Source: Ornithodoros turicata
Taxonomy: Eukaryota > Arthropoda > Arachnida > Ixodida > Argasidae
Length of the DNA: 64,000 bases
Assembly (NCBI RefSeq): GCF_037126465.1
Contig: NC_088210.1
Coordinates: 14,657,511-14,721,510 of the forward strand
Reading direction: 5' to 3'
Shown here: piece by piece, positions 33,240 to 44,355 of the stretch
Position numbering within the stretch: the first letter of the stretch is position 1
Layout of the letters: each line of letters starts with the position of its first letter
The notes under the pieces: model-generated
Seen by the model: only the letters and a program-made list of their open reading frames with translations
Databases searched by the model: none
Told to the model about the DNA's origin: nothing
Program-made: the position numbers and the translations under genes

Positions 33240-33962
33240 AGATTCTCATAACCGCTGCTCACGATGTCCAACAGCCTTCCGTACAAGGACCAGTACCAGG
33301 CGTAGCAGCAGCCATATCTCAGCAACCGGCGAACGCAATGATGAATGCGGATGCGAGGGAAATTGCCGAATGGGAAGAGCACGGTAACGCTACCCCATCT
33401 CGGGGAGGATAGACTTCTCGAGCGTTCAGGAGAAGACGACCCACCAAAGTCCGTATAGAAGCTGGTCGTACAGAGCCTAAACGTGTTCCACCACAGAACG
33501 ACGATTACTGATGTAGTGGAGCCTACGTGGATGATTCCAGAGCATGAGCTAGTCCAAGTCACGGAATACCAGACACCAGCGTGGACAGAAAAGATCACAG
33601 GAACGACAGCGCACGTATCAGAGTATCAGCCACGTATGCATCAGCAGAAGCTCATGCAGAAGCCAATGATGATCAGAGTACGATGGATGAGAAGCCGCAA
33701 CAGAACCCCACTACATACGGACCTCACGGGCTCACAGAAACCAGCTGTCGCGGATGCACGTCAGGAAGACGGAACATTTTCGGGTTCCGCGACGCACCTC
33801 GGACTGCGCTTTCTAAGCTTTGATAACGATGTAGAATGCCAGCTGGGGCCTCAGCACGAAATTGTCCCACCTGTGGCTGCTCGCGACAAAGACATCAGAA
33901 ATGGCATCACCGCATCAGACACGGCGGAAGAACAAAAAAAAAAAAAAAAAAAATACACGTAA
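33240..33962 (+). pseudogene. Unrecognised decayed coding-like stretch in intron 1
   Basis: One frame near 33240-33405 reads AHDVQQPSVQGPVPGVAAAISQ and then NADAREIAEWEEHGN before a stop. A 160-codon frame at 33483-33962 and an overlapping frame at 33581-33823 follow, all hydrophilic, and the longest ends in an A-run. The composition looks more coding-like than its AT-rich surroundings, but no domain is recognised and the frame is broken. It may be a dead mobile-element protein. Confidence 0.25.
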
Positions 33963-34796
33963 GAGCCACATGGGACCCTGGCGGAGATAACAACAACGAC
34001 AATAAATGATGGCGATGAGATGGGGTGTTTCACCGCGATGGTGCGGTACCCTATACCCCATTGCACGTGGAACATTATATGAAGATGATGAAGGAAGGAT
34101 GAAAATACAAGAAAGAACTAAAGCGTCTGAAGCAATCCACCAGACGACAGGAAATACATCAAAAGGTGAAGAACCCGACGATGGAGCACAGGGGAGATAA
34201 GTGGGGCCCGATGCAGTGAGATTATACAGCCACCAGTACGGGCGCGCCGGCGTCGATCAGGTCTCCCTGCACAAGTCAGGAACAGATGAACAGCTGTTAG
34301 CTGTCAGTAATCAATATATGACTCCCGGTTTTTTGGGTGCTTAATTTTTCAGAGATTCGGTGGGAGAAATCGGCGGCTAGTTCGCTCACCAGGAACCGGT
34401 GTCTTTCGGTGCTGACATTTTGAAACGTGAAGACACCCGGTGGAAACCGGCGAAGAACATGACAGGAGGTTCCCATGCATACAGCGAACCAACACTTGAT
34501 GTCCTTGTATGTGTGTGTGTGTTTTGTTTGTTTGTTTTTCATTACAATGCCAACTGTTAAAATCAGGGGTTGATAAGTTTGTGAGGTATATGTTAGCTAT
34601 GCAGGTGACATTGCACACCTCTCTTTTCACTGTAAGGAATAAACATCGGAGCTTTTTTGTGGAAGGCAAATCTTTCAGTCAGTCCGTGTCCTAGTTTTCA
34701 GTGTTTGTGGAATAGGCGAATAGTTCGTAGTGAGGTACACTCCATGCTCTCTATATGCTCTTAGCTGCCACTGTAAACTTTTTCACACCTTGAAAG

Positions 34797-35180
34797 GTGT
34801 GCGCTATGAACATTCAACCTGGTTGCGTAACATTGCATCTCCAAGATGATATTTTACAAAATTTGGAAAGCATTACTAAAGATCAAGTGTCAGTGCAAAT
34901 CTTGCTTTCATTATGTCTTGGATATCGTAGGTACGAGCTAATGCATATATGCATCGCTATCGATAATCGAGCACGCGCAAGTGTCTACAATACTGTTGAA
35001 ACAATGTTGAGATGCTGCAAGACTGAATTTTTGGAGGACAGACAACACTCGAGTACAGAAAATTTGTGCGAAACCGTGCTCCATTATGATGTTACCAAAA
35101 TTACACCTAAAGGCGTGCGCCATGCACGTTGTTTCACCTTTAAATGTGTGAAGAGATTTAGAGTGTGGGGCACTTCCTGA
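34797..35180 (+). CDS. Unrecognised 127-codon open frame in intron 1
   Basis: The frame begins MCAMNIQPGCVTLHLQ and contains LESITKDQVSVQILLSLCLG and CKTEFLEDRQHSSTENLC. No family is recognised. The region lacks a visible promoter or poly(A) signal close by, and the sequence after it (35180-35700) continues in broken frames. It could be a remnant of a mobile element or chance. Confidence 0.2.
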   Translation: MCAMNIQPGCVTLHLQDDILQNLESITKDQVSVQILLSLCLGYRRYELMHICIAIDNRARASVYNTVETMLRCCKTEFLEDRQHSSTENLCETVLHYDVTKITPKGVRHARCFTFKCVKRFRVWGTS

Positions 35181-36032
35181 CCGAACAGACCTATTCTCAT
35201 TATGCAGCTCTATTTGTAACTGGCCTGGATCCTGACTATCGGCAACATTAAGACCTACCAAACGCGGCATCGGTCAATGACAAATCAACACCAACGCTGG
35301 CTGCACTCTATATATGGAACGTCTTCGAATATGTTCCCCAAGCATATTCTGACAAAAGTGGGCTCACAGGAATATTCTCGGAGAATATGATCTCTAAGAT
35401 ACGCTGTTTTGAATACAGTCCCATGGCCCCAGTCGTCGGCTTTCTTATGCTTCCACCTGCCAACGATTTAATGAATCAAAGTGCAGCGTTCATTTGCTGT
35501 GATTTTATAACATCAGGTCATCGCCTTGTTTTGTGTCTGATACGGGTTCGACAAAGCGCCGTACACACTCGATTCCAGGCTTATGTGATGCCTTGTAAAT
35601 CTTACAGGAATCATTCATCGCGAATCAGCATTAAGATATGCTCTGCATATAACTGGGAACTGCTGAATTATGTAGAAAACAGCATAATTTTAAAATAAAG
35701 AGGGATGGAAATAGCACAGAATATACGAGTTCCTTGATGATGGCGTTAATATAAGCACGTATTTCATCATATCTGCACATTCTTCTGCCACCTCATCGTC
35801 CTCATTTATTGTTGTTGTTAATGTTGTTGCTATAGTTTAGTTTTACTATTTGACATGGGAACAATGAACTGTCAGAGAAACTTACAACTGTCAGTTTAAC
35901 ACGAGACACAGTTCCCTACGAGGTAAACACGGATGAGTAGAGTGTACAAGATGAAGCGGTACAGTTCCTTTGAAACTCAACCGATTAGAATCGTTTCATA
36001 AATGCTTATGAGGCTTTTCTTTAATATTTCAG

Positions 36033-37799
36033 GCTGCATTTTCGTGCCTACTGGTATGGGCCAATGCCCAGCAGCAGTACCTCCCGGGTCCCCCTCCCCT
36101 GGGTGGAGGCCGTGGATACCAACCTCAAGCACAAGCACAAAAGGCTTACCAACCACAGGGCTACCAGCCCCCTGCCTACCAAGCCCAACAAGCTTACTCC
36201 CCGCAGTCCGCACCGCAGCAAAGCTACAGCCCCCCGTCCCAACAGAGCACAACTACACCGCCACCCATTGTGTTCGACCCTGCACCTCTTCACTACGTCA
36301 GCATTGGAGCTAAACTTGAAGGTGACTACAAGTTTGGATACGACACCGGAAAGAGCAAGGACAAGACTGGAAGTTTCCGGGAAGAATCACGTCTCCCAGA
36401 CGGCACTGTGAAGGGATCTTACGGATACATCGATGCCACCGGCCGCCAGAGGATTATTCGCTACACTGCCGGGAAGGAAGGTTTCAAAGCTGAGGGAGAC
36501 ATTTACCAAGAAGGTGCTCCGAAGGACACGATCCCAAAGCACCTTCAGAATCCCCCGTCCACACCTGCCCCAGCCCAAGCATCCTCAGCTGCTGGCGCTG
36601 GATATGCTGCTCCTCAGTACGGTGCACCTCAGCAACCACAGTACCAGCCACGCGCTGCACCATCCTTCCCACAGTACCAGCCACGCTCTGCACCATCCCT
36701 TCCACAGTACCAGCCACGCGCTGCGCCATCCGCTCCGCAGTACCAGCCTCGTCCTTCTGCCGCTGCACCATCGCCAAACTTCGCTTCTTCGAACCTTGCC
36801 TTCCCCCAGTTTTTCCAGAACCTGAACCTGAACCAGCCCGCTGCTGCGGCTGCCCCTGCCCCAAGGCCCGCTGCACCAGCTCAGCAGCCTTCCAGTTACT
36901 CCCCTTTCCAAGTTCCTCCAGCGGCGAGGTCGGCTCCACAGAGTTACGTCCCGCAGTACACGCCTAGGCCTCAGTCTCCATACGGTGGCCTGCAGCAACC
37001 TGCAGCTACTCAGCAGAGGCCATCCTTCCCACAGTTCCAACCAAACTCACCGGCTCTGAGGTCCCCATACGACAGGCCCGCCGTTCCACCCGCGTACGCC
37101 CAGCAAGTTGCCTCGGCTCAACAGCGGGTACCACAGTTTGCTTCCCAGGCCCCCAAGTTCAACGTCCCAAGTCTCTTTGGTCAGGAAGCTAACAAGGCCG
37201 GAACAAAGCCAAACTACCAAGACTTCCTGAAGCAGTTCATTCCGTTCCAGAAGCAGCAACCAGCACCAGCTGGTTCCCCCGCTGGTGCAGCACCCTACAG
37301 TCAAGCTCCACCACAGCAGGCTCCCTTTGCTAGGCCGCAATCCTTCCCACAATTCGGTCAACCAAGCGCCGCACCCGCACAGCAAGCTCTGCCACCTTAT
37401 CTTCAGAACCAAGGTCGCCCTGCTGCTCCCCCTCAGTTCAGTCAGCCTCAACAAGCCGCGGGCGGTGCGCCACAGTACTCCTCGTACAGACCACCCTTGC
37501 AAGTTCCTCAGCAAGCACTTCAGCAAGGTGCCTTTGGCGGTGCTGCCGCAAAGCCAGCCAAGAAAGTAGAGGACGGCACCTACGACGCAAGCCTCTACGA
37601 CCACGGACTCTACGACCCTAAGAAGTACGAGGATCCTTATTTCGGGAAGACATCTTCGGCTGCAGCTCCAGCACAGGGTCTGACGGCGGCGGCAGCTGCA
37701 CCTCAGGGTTACGCACCACAACAACAGGGTCAGCAACAGGCCAGGAGCCTTCCCGCATTCGACACATCACTGCTTTCTTATAATATCGGTACGGGATGA
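36033..37799 (+). CDS. Cuticle gene 1, exon 2: RR chitin-binding structural protein
   Basis: The exon adds 588 residues to the four of exon 1, giving a secreted protein of 592 aa. After the signal peptide come Gln/Pro/Tyr-rich residues to about 90. The Rebers-Riddiford chitin-binding region spans about 99-160: LEGDYKFGYDTG, then FREESRLPDGTVKGSYGY and YTAGKEGF, closest to the RR-1 style. A long Pro/Gln/Ala-rich tail follows, with near-tandem PQYQPRAAPS-like units at 36640-36760. An acidic Tyr-rich patch (TYDASLYDHGLYDPKKYEDP) and the C-terminal LLSYNIGTG end the protein. The known family role is binding chitin in the extracellular cuticle. The tail may allow tyrosine or glutamine crosslinking, which is inferred. 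The exon start is set by the TTTCAG acceptor and the in-phase signal peptide. Confidence 0.92.
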   Translation, partial: AAFSCLLVWANAQQQYLPGPPPLGGGRGYQPQAQAQKAYQPQGYQPPAYQAQQAYSPQSAPQQSYSPPSQQSTTTPPPIVFDPAPLHYVSIGAKLEGDYKFGYDTGKSKDKTGSFREESRLPDGTVKGSYGYIDATGRQRIIRYTAGKEGFKAEGDIYQEGAPKDTIPKHLQNPPSTPAPAQASSAAGAGYAAPQYGAPQQPQYQPRAAPSFPQYQPRSAPSLPQYQPRAAPSAPQYQPRPSAAAPSPNFASSNLAFPQFFQNLNLNQPAAAAAPAPRPAAPAQQPSSYSPFQVPPAARSAPQSYVPQYTPRPQSPYGGLQQPAATQQRPSFPQFQPNSPALRSPYDRPAVPPAYAQQVASAQQRVPQFASQAPKFNVPSLFGQEANKAGTKPNYQDFLKQFIPFQKQQPAPAGSPAGAAPYSQAPPQQAPFARPQSFPQFGQPSAAPAQQALPPYLQNQGRPAAPPQFSQPQQAAGGAPQYSSYRPPLQVPQQALQQGAFGGAAAKPAKKVEDGTYDASLYDHGLYDPKKYEDPYFGKTSSAAAPAQGLTAAAAAPQGYAPQQQGQQQARSLPAFDTSLLSYNIGTG

Positions 37800-38878
37800 G
37801 GGACGTCCTCTAGATGAAACCGGCATCCGGTTATGGCTTTATGTAACCGCTCGCTGCACTGAAGTCTGGGGATGTTCTTACCATGCGTTGTGTGATAGAT
37901 GTGCATGTAATTGTGGTGGCCTTTGCCTTCTTCACCGTAACTCCCACTGTTGCATAGTTCAGTGACTTTTGATTCGGGATGTGCTGCCCACTTTCTAAAC
38001 TGCGTAGTCGAGACGTAGCTTCGAAGAACGCAACTACTGTGCTGCTCCAGTCCATTTATTTATTGCGATGTTTCTTTGCACATTTCAGGCTAATCAGTGC
38101 ATTGCCTTGGCTTGTTCCTTGTGGCAGATACAAACGGTAGGACATTTTCTCTACGGGTATGGTATAGTGGTTTTATGGCATCATCAACCAACGTCATCCG
38201 TGTACAGATCTGTGCAGGCATACTGACGTCCTTGGTACCATATACTTGTGTCAGTCTGCCGTGCTACACCACGTGCAAAAGATTGTATTTGGCGAATTTG
38301 CGTCTCTAGCAATGTTTTCGTTCACTTCGAGTGGTTAGGAAGAAATATTGAACTAATCGGGCATTCACCGCACTGTCGCCGGTTCACAACCACCTGCTGT
38401 TGGCACGGGACGAAACGGATCTGTCCAAGAACAACAGTACCTCCGGTTAATTTAGTTAGAAATGCGTTTTCAGACTTCGCCGAATCCGCCATGAATGCGT
38501 CCATATCCATCCGCGATATCAACAGCGATAAGAGCACCCCGGGGACCACGAAACACTGACGAACTCCATTGTCTTTTCAGAAGGAAGGCAAGGAACACAA
38601 GTCAACTGGTAATGGCTGTTTGTATTGAGAAGGCCCGGAGACTGGGACACACTTGTCACACTGCCCACTGAACACGGGACCTACGGGGGTCCTCAGGTCC
38701 AAGATAAGCATTATGACATTTCACACAACAAATCAACCTCCTGTGTCTCCGCCTCCGGGCGCATTTTTCTTTGCAGAATGTTCTGTGTAAGTGGATGACG
38801 TGTGCGAGAGATTGTTCTGTGATGCGTAATTTATCGTGTTTGAATATGTGTACGTGTTATATTTCCTTATACTGTTGC

Positions 38879-38884
38879 AATAAA
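38879..38884 (+). terminator. Poly(A) signal of cuticle gene 1
   Basis: AATAAA in the context GCAATAAAGCTG, 1.08 kb after the stop codon. It is the first canonical plus-strand signal downstream. Gene 2 uses the same CAATAAAGCTG context. The 3' UTR would span 37800 to about 38900. Confidence 0.7.
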
Positions 38885-39382
38885 GCTGTTTGTTTTTGGC
38901 GTAAGTTGTTTCTTCATCGCTATCTTATTTCGGTCACATTGACTATGGAGATGGCAAATGTAGATCCTGCTACTCCAGCTAATACTTGTGAGTGTAAGGA
39001 TGAGTGTTTAGCAACTGCTTGGGATTCAAAGAGAAATGAAGGCGATAAATCGGAGTGTGAAGAAGAAATACGCTAGAGAGAAAACACAAAGAAAAGAATG
39101 GCATTACTTTCGCAGAGATATGCGAGACTACCGAAAGCAACGAAGCCGTCACACAGCTCACGACAAGAAATAGCTCTGTTAGTTGGTTGCTTAAAAAAGA
39201 GAAAAATGTGGATTATATTGCACCACACTTTCTGTACTTTTGTCAATCTTTTGTCACCGTGTTGCACACAGTGACGACGCATGTGCAAATACGACACATA
39301 TCCCGAAAGTGCACGCTCAGGAGCTTTCACGGACATTCAGGCATGTTACTTCTAGCCCTAACAATAGACCTTGTATCGCCAA

Positions 39383-39624
39383 CAATAGACCTTTTTACAA
39401 AAGCAAACGCCATCTGTGGCACGCTAGGAATCATGGGAACTTAGAGCGCCTTCGAGCATTACGAGACGGCCAGAGGCGGAGGTAGAAGAAGAACAACAAC
39501 ATTTCAAGTGTGCGCAGCAGCAGCGTCGGCCGTGATAAACCATAACCAGACGACGGAGTATAGTGTCCCTCAAAGTTCCCATGCTGCTTTGCGCCGCGCG
39601 CGTCTTTTTAAAATCGTCTATTGC
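39383..39624 (+). repeat. Dispersed repeat R1, copy 2
   Basis: CAATAGACCTTTTTACAAAA at the left and TTTTTAAAATCGTCTATTG at the right suggest short inverted ends (CAATAGAC). The interior matches 8145-8400: ATCATGGGAACTTAGAGCGC, GACGGCCAGAGGCGGAGG, AGTTCCCATGCTGC. It is probably a 242-bp non-autonomous DNA element. Confidence 0.7.
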
Positions 39625-40874
39625 AGACATGCCTGGACCTGCAGATAGGCTCAATGGTGTTTGCCTGTGGACTTCAGACTATCCTGCACTCAGGGCTGAC
39701 TTGAACTGCCTTGAAAGAGCCTGAGGGAAACTCAAGTAAACCACTCAGACTAGCACGGTGCTGGGACACGAGGATATAGAGAAACGAGTTCGATTGCCTC
39801 CTACATTTAGAATGCCACACCCTTCATGTCTTAGCCCCTGTGCATGGCCGCTGGTCCAGGTGTGGCGCACGGACAGGTCCGGCACGTCAACTCCGCCCAC
39901 AAATTTAAGACGTCTGCGATTGGCCTATAGGTGGGCGCATAACGCCTCCGAGTCACAACGTAGTGCGCCCACATACTTCAAGCTGTTGCTTGTGCAGTGG
40001 TCGTGTTGCGAAAACACCCTTCAGCGACGACGTACCAGAACACATCTGCGTGCTTTTAAAGTAAACACGGAAGATATTTACGCTAACAAAACGTATGAAT
40101 CGGCTTCTACGTCTTCCTGGCGTCTGCAACTTTCTCGTGTGCCTCACTCTCAATGTGCGAACATTCTTCTCTGGCGGAGATACACCTTTGTAACTGCACC
40201 GCTTGAGTTGTCTCGGAGCGTGGAAAGTGTAACGTATTAAACGTTAGAGATACATGACTTTGGGGCGCACATCTCAAACACTGACACTGTGGGGGACACT
40301 GAAAGAATGGTTACAAACTGATCTAGCTGCCGAAAAAGAAAGAAAAAAAAAAACATAACGAAGACCTCAGACTGGGAACGACCTTGTTCGTGTGCGTTTT
40401 TCTTGTCGTCCAACATCGTTTAGGTTGTCGTCATGGATGACGTAAAGATTTATTTTCAATTCGATATAGAACTTCTGCCAATTGTTCCGTGGCAGTTTTC
40501 ATAAAGGCCTTGCCCGCTGCTCTACCTATGCTAATAGCTCATTTTCTTCCGCGCCCATGCATGCCAATTTGATTATAACGCGGAATAGTCCTTGGCAGAG
40601 GCCGTCAAGTTTCTCGGGACAAGAAGCAAGACGCCGGCGACCTTACAGTATGCCGCAGGTAGACGTAGCCGACATTCCAGAAGAAAAGTTCCGGTAGAGA
40701 AATATAATATCGCCCCGCCCAGAACGGCAGCGCCCATCTGGATATCTGGGTCATCGGAATAACGGCTCTGCGACTTTGGTGAGTGGGACTGTATAGTGAC
40801 AAAAATATATTAAAAAATGGATATGCCTAAAGCGATTTCTTTTCTTGTATCATTAATTTTTTTTATACCGTGCT
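39625..40874. other. Unannotated DNA
   Basis: No gene is recognised. The 160-codon frame at 39758-40240 has no domain, signal peptide or promoter, and is not called. Confidence 0.4.
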
Positions 40875-41108
40875 CACACCACGAAGCAACTGCGGCTATG
40901 AGATGGAGAGGAAGACATCAGAAAGCAGTGGGAGTGGGGTTAGTACGGCATCCTGGGACGACTTCAGACGGGACTGTGCCGGTGCCTGTCTTCGAAGCCC
41001 CCGGAAAACCCGAAGAAAACTTCAGACAGCAGTATCGGTAGTCGGACTCGAACCCAGCACCTCCCGTTCTTCAGCATGACCTTGGAGTATACAACCGACC
41101 AGATCCAA
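40875..41108 (-). mobile_element. SINE family 1 copy, diverged
   Basis: GAAGCAACTGCGGCTATGAG, CATCCTGGGACGACTTCAG, ACTGTGCCGGTGCC, CCCGGAAAACCC, CAGACAGCAGTATCGGTAG, then GGACTCGAACCCAGCACCTCCC and CTTCAGCATGACC of the tRNA-like head. More substitutions than the other copies suggest greater age. Confidence 0.75.
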
Positions 41109-41524
41109 ACTAATTAGTGCAAATTCTAATTAATTTCAATTACAGGTCGTTGACTAATTAAATTTTTATTAATTAATAAAATAAATTACATTAAGTTGCA
41201 AGTAACCAATGTAAATTCTACGCTCAGTACCGCACGTATTTCTCCAACGGAGTGAGCCCCTGCATGTTGTTTTTTTCAAAAGAACAACTTCGTTTGCATA
41301 ATTGCATTGGTGATTTTTTTCCCGCACTGTATAGCTTAATATGTTTTTTTTTTTTTTAATAATCAGCCCGTGAGACGTGATTACATTTGGATGGCCTTCT
41401 GTGTTGCTCCCGGACTTGACTATATTACCTAGTTGCATAAGCGCATGCGCCCGTGCCCTGGAAGACGGACGGCACGGAAAATTCCCTCTGCACTCAACAG
41501 ATGGCGTTATACGCGCAGATTTTG

Positions 41525-41809
41525 AGATTTACCAGAGTCGTTTATTACGGCTCTGAGGTTTACAGCACATTCAAAAGATTTTATGGCCACAAATTTGATA
41601 TCCTAAATGCCCGCCAAACTCCTGTCGCCATTCACTTCAATCAACCTAATCACGATTTTGAAACTGATTTGAAAATTATATTGCTAGAATCTGGGTTCCG
41701 CACCGACATTAAACGTAAGAATAGAGAGTCCTACTTAATTTCGCAATTCAAGTGTCTCACACCAAATGGTCTGAATCTTAGTCCTGGCTCGTTATATCCG
41801 CTTATGTAA
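41525..41809 (+). pseudogene. Penelope-like element fragment, GIY-YIG endonuclease C-terminal part
   Basis: The frame reads RFYGHKFDILNARQTPVAIHF, NQPNHDFETDLKIILLESGF, RESYLISQFKCLTPNGLNLS. Family knowledge: Penelope-like elements end in a GIY-YIG nuclease with the pattern FxGH..DI, HFN.P.H, a catalytic Glu in RE..LI and PxGLN. The GIY and YIG strands and the reverse transcriptase are missing, so this is a 5'-truncated insertion. The 3' UTR probably continues to about 42260. Confidence 0.75.
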
Positions 41810-42154
41810 ATTTAGTAGCTATATATCTATATTTATTTGTGCACAATTCTTGAATCCCCACTTTCAGTCATCGTCTGGTACTCCGTTAGATAATCCGTAA
41901 CCTTCCCTTTTGTCCATTCTGGGCCACTCGTTTCCCATACTCCTGACCCCCCTTCCGCGAAACTGGGTTGGCGAGCCTTTTTGTTCACAACAACACCTTT
42001 TACTGTTCTTAAACGGTTAGAGGTCACTTATCCGTCTGCCCAGCTATTCATTGTACACAGACATGTGGCACCATATCTCCTTTCCTCTTCCCTTTCTTTG
42101 TACAGCAGTGTCTATACTATATATACTTATGTGTGTCACCACTTCACTTTGTAC

Positions 42155-42183
42155 CTGAGGAAGCGTGGACCTCCACGCGAAAG
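42155..42183 (+). ncRNA. Hammerhead-like hairpin in the Penelope 3' region
   Basis: CTGAGGAA, stem GCGTGG, loop ACCT, stem CCACGC, then GAAAG. The order CUGANGA, stem II, GAAA is that of the hammerhead core, which is known in Penelope-like elements. One extra A sits between CTGAGGA and the stem, so the fold is not canonical and activity is doubtful. Confidence 0.4.
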
Positions 42184-42777
42184 CTTGTACAAATTAAACT
42201 TAAACAAAAATCTTCAGTGTCGGCTTCTGTATTTTGTTTATGTGATCTACAGGACTTGACTCCCCTCTTCGTATACGCATCTAGCACATTCAGGCTGAAC
42301 AACTCCCCCGTGCACGACGCATGTTCGTTGGGAGGGGGGTTTGTAAGGAGACGTTAGCCTAGAGTGGATGACTTAGTAGTCCTGGACACATGACACATCG
42401 ACATCGAGGGCGGGGTTTACCCTGTGGGGGTCTATTTTGGCGCACGACAACTCTGATTCACCGAAGAGCCGCTAGGCTAGCGCTGATGTTGCGTGATTCT
42501 GGCTAGGCACGTTAGGCGTCCAGTTGTCATAATTGCGATATTTTTCGATTACTTATCTCAGAGACGTTTAGTATGAGCGTTAACTGTATCTTCCTCCTTT
42601 CTTTTCACTTTCTTATATTTTTGATAATTAATAGTTCGTTGCGTTGTTCGTAGCAAGACAGTATATTTTATTTTTAGTCTCTCACGTACTATATAAATTG
42701 TCGTTGGCCGGTTTCAAATATGTGTCATGAAAGTGCTTTTGCTGGAGAAGGTAGTGGAGTGTTTTGGTGCTATGGGT

Positions 42778-43230
42778 ACCACATTTAGTTTCGGTTTCTG
42801 CACAGGTGGCAGACGCAACTGTGACAACACTGCTATGTCCCATTGGCCACGCAAGCTGTTCTCTGTTAGCATGTCAGCCACGCAAACTTTGCTCTCCGTA
42901 CATGTCAATATGGCGCCAACAGCACAGTTGCGTCCAGCTGCCGCTAGAGGTGCCACGTTTCGTTTCGTTTTCTTCGCAGGTTGCACCCTTAGCGGTAGGG
43001 TGACGCAACTGTGCCAACACCGCCATGTCCCATTGGCCACACAAACTTTACTCTGTTAGCCTGTTAGCCACGCAACCTTTACTCTCCGTACATCCCGAAT
43101 TGCCTATACACAGATGTCAATATGGCGCCAACAGCACAGTTGCGCCCAGTTACCGCTAGAGGTGCCACGTTTCGTTTCGGTTTCTTCGCAGGTTGCACCC
43201 CTAGCGGTAGGGCGACCCAACTGTGCCAAC
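42778..43230. repeat. Three tandem-like units of about 212 bp with internal inverted repeats
   Basis: Matching blocks CACATTTAGTTTCGGTTTCT, CACGTTTCGTTTCGTTTTCT and CACGTTTCGTTTCGGTTTCT start near 42780, 42954 and 43167. GTCAATATGGCGCCAACAGC recurs at 42905 and 43116. Within units, CACAGTTGCGTCCAGCTGCC is mirrored by GACGCAACTGTG. The first unit is shortened. Confidence 0.75.
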
Positions 43231-43839
43231 ACCGTCATGTACCTTTGGCAACAAACGGAGAGAAAAAATTCCTGCGTGGCTAACGTTTTCGTTATACAAA
43301 GTTTGGTCACCACGATTTTTTTTTGTTTGGTTTTTGTTTTTGTCGCATAAATGTGTCACGGTGCACTGCCGGAAGTTCGTACGGTAAGCAGGGCATGCCC
43401 TATGCACTCACCCAATGCAGGACAGTGTACTGACAGCGCAGGTTTGAACGTGATGTTACTTTAGCGAAGAGGTCCATCGATGGAGGTGCTACCTGCCACA
43501 CACTGATATCGTTGAAAGAGCACCACAACGCCCTGACGTGCGACGCACCCGATTCACGAGGAGCGTAGCTGGAAAATTTACAACCTCTCTCCTATTGGGT
43601 AAAAGCAGGACATATCGACACATGCGACCGTATACATGCGAGTAGGAAGTAATTAACTCACCATCACCATAACAATCTAAAACACAGAGATCGTGTCAAC
43701 CGGTACGTGATGCTGAAGTGGCTTCATCAGATAAAAGCCGCCCGACGGCCTTCCTGTCGTTGCGTTGAAGAAGATAATTTGCCGGTTCTTCTTTTATCGG
43801 TTATCCTCCATCAGTCAAGGAAAAAGAAAAATCACAGTA

Positions 43840-43873
43840 GTAGACGATATGTACACGGGTACATATCATCTAC
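43840..43873. other. Hairpin-forming inverted repeat
   Basis: GTAGACGATATGTAC and GTACATATCATCTAC pair with one mismatch across a short ACGG loop. Role unknown. Confidence 0.5.
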
Positions 43874-44173
43874 ATGGGGGGTACCGCACATGTTTATTCG
43901 CGAAGTGCGTATATGGGGAAAGCCAGTCAAACACAAGGTCAACTTTCTGTACCCTCGACAAAAAAAAAAAAAAAAAGAAGAACAGGAAAGTTATGGCTAT
44001 CTAGTGGTTCACCTTGGCTAATAGTTACTCACTGTCACTGGATGAGTTTAAAATCTCGAACTATAAATTTGATATCTGTACTACGAAGAGAAAAGGATGC
44101 CGTAATTAGCACTATAAAGCTAAGCTGACGATAATATAGCGTAAACGCAGGCTATACTTGGTGGACGAAACCC

Positions 44174-44355
44174 ATAATAGACGATTTGAAAAATATGCGC
44201 TCGCCACCAAGTGCGCTGCGCAAGGCACCATGGGAACTTTGAGGGACGCTGCTCCGTCGTCTGCTTCGGTTATTGTTTACCCCGGCTGACGCTGCTGCTG
44301 CGCGCACACCGGGAATATTGTTCTTCTTATACTTCCGCCTCTTGTCGTCTCGTAA
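44174..44355 (-). repeat. Dispersed repeat R1, copy 3 (inverted)
   Basis: TAATAGACGATTTGAAAAAT, CACCAAGTGCGCTGCGC, CATGGGAACTTTGAGGGAC, GTCGTCTGCTTCGGTTATTG and CTTCCGCCTCTTGTCGTCTCG are the reverse complement of copy 1. The far end is truncated. Confidence 0.65.

Larger units (their letters stand above)
25679..36032 (+). other. Intron 1 of cuticle gene 1 (10,354 bp)
   Basis: Bounded by GTAAGT and TTTCAG. It is AT-rich and carries hAT-like and foldback MITEs, a LINE-tail repeat, microsatellites and two unexplained open stretches listed separately. Stretches not listed (25.9-28.2, 29.1-30.6, 31.0-32.9 kb) show no gene or repeat I can name. Confidence 0.75.

Noticed and set aside
36048..37736. 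Long minus-strand frames opposite cuticle gene 1 (up to 229 codons)
   Set aside because: They are shadows of the GC-rich, repetitive coding exon. The plus-strand frame has the RR domain, signal peptide and splice sites.
39758..40240. 160-codon plus-strand open frame
   Set aside because: No domain, signal peptide, splice context or promoter, and the composition is like chance translation of GC-mixed intergenic DNA.
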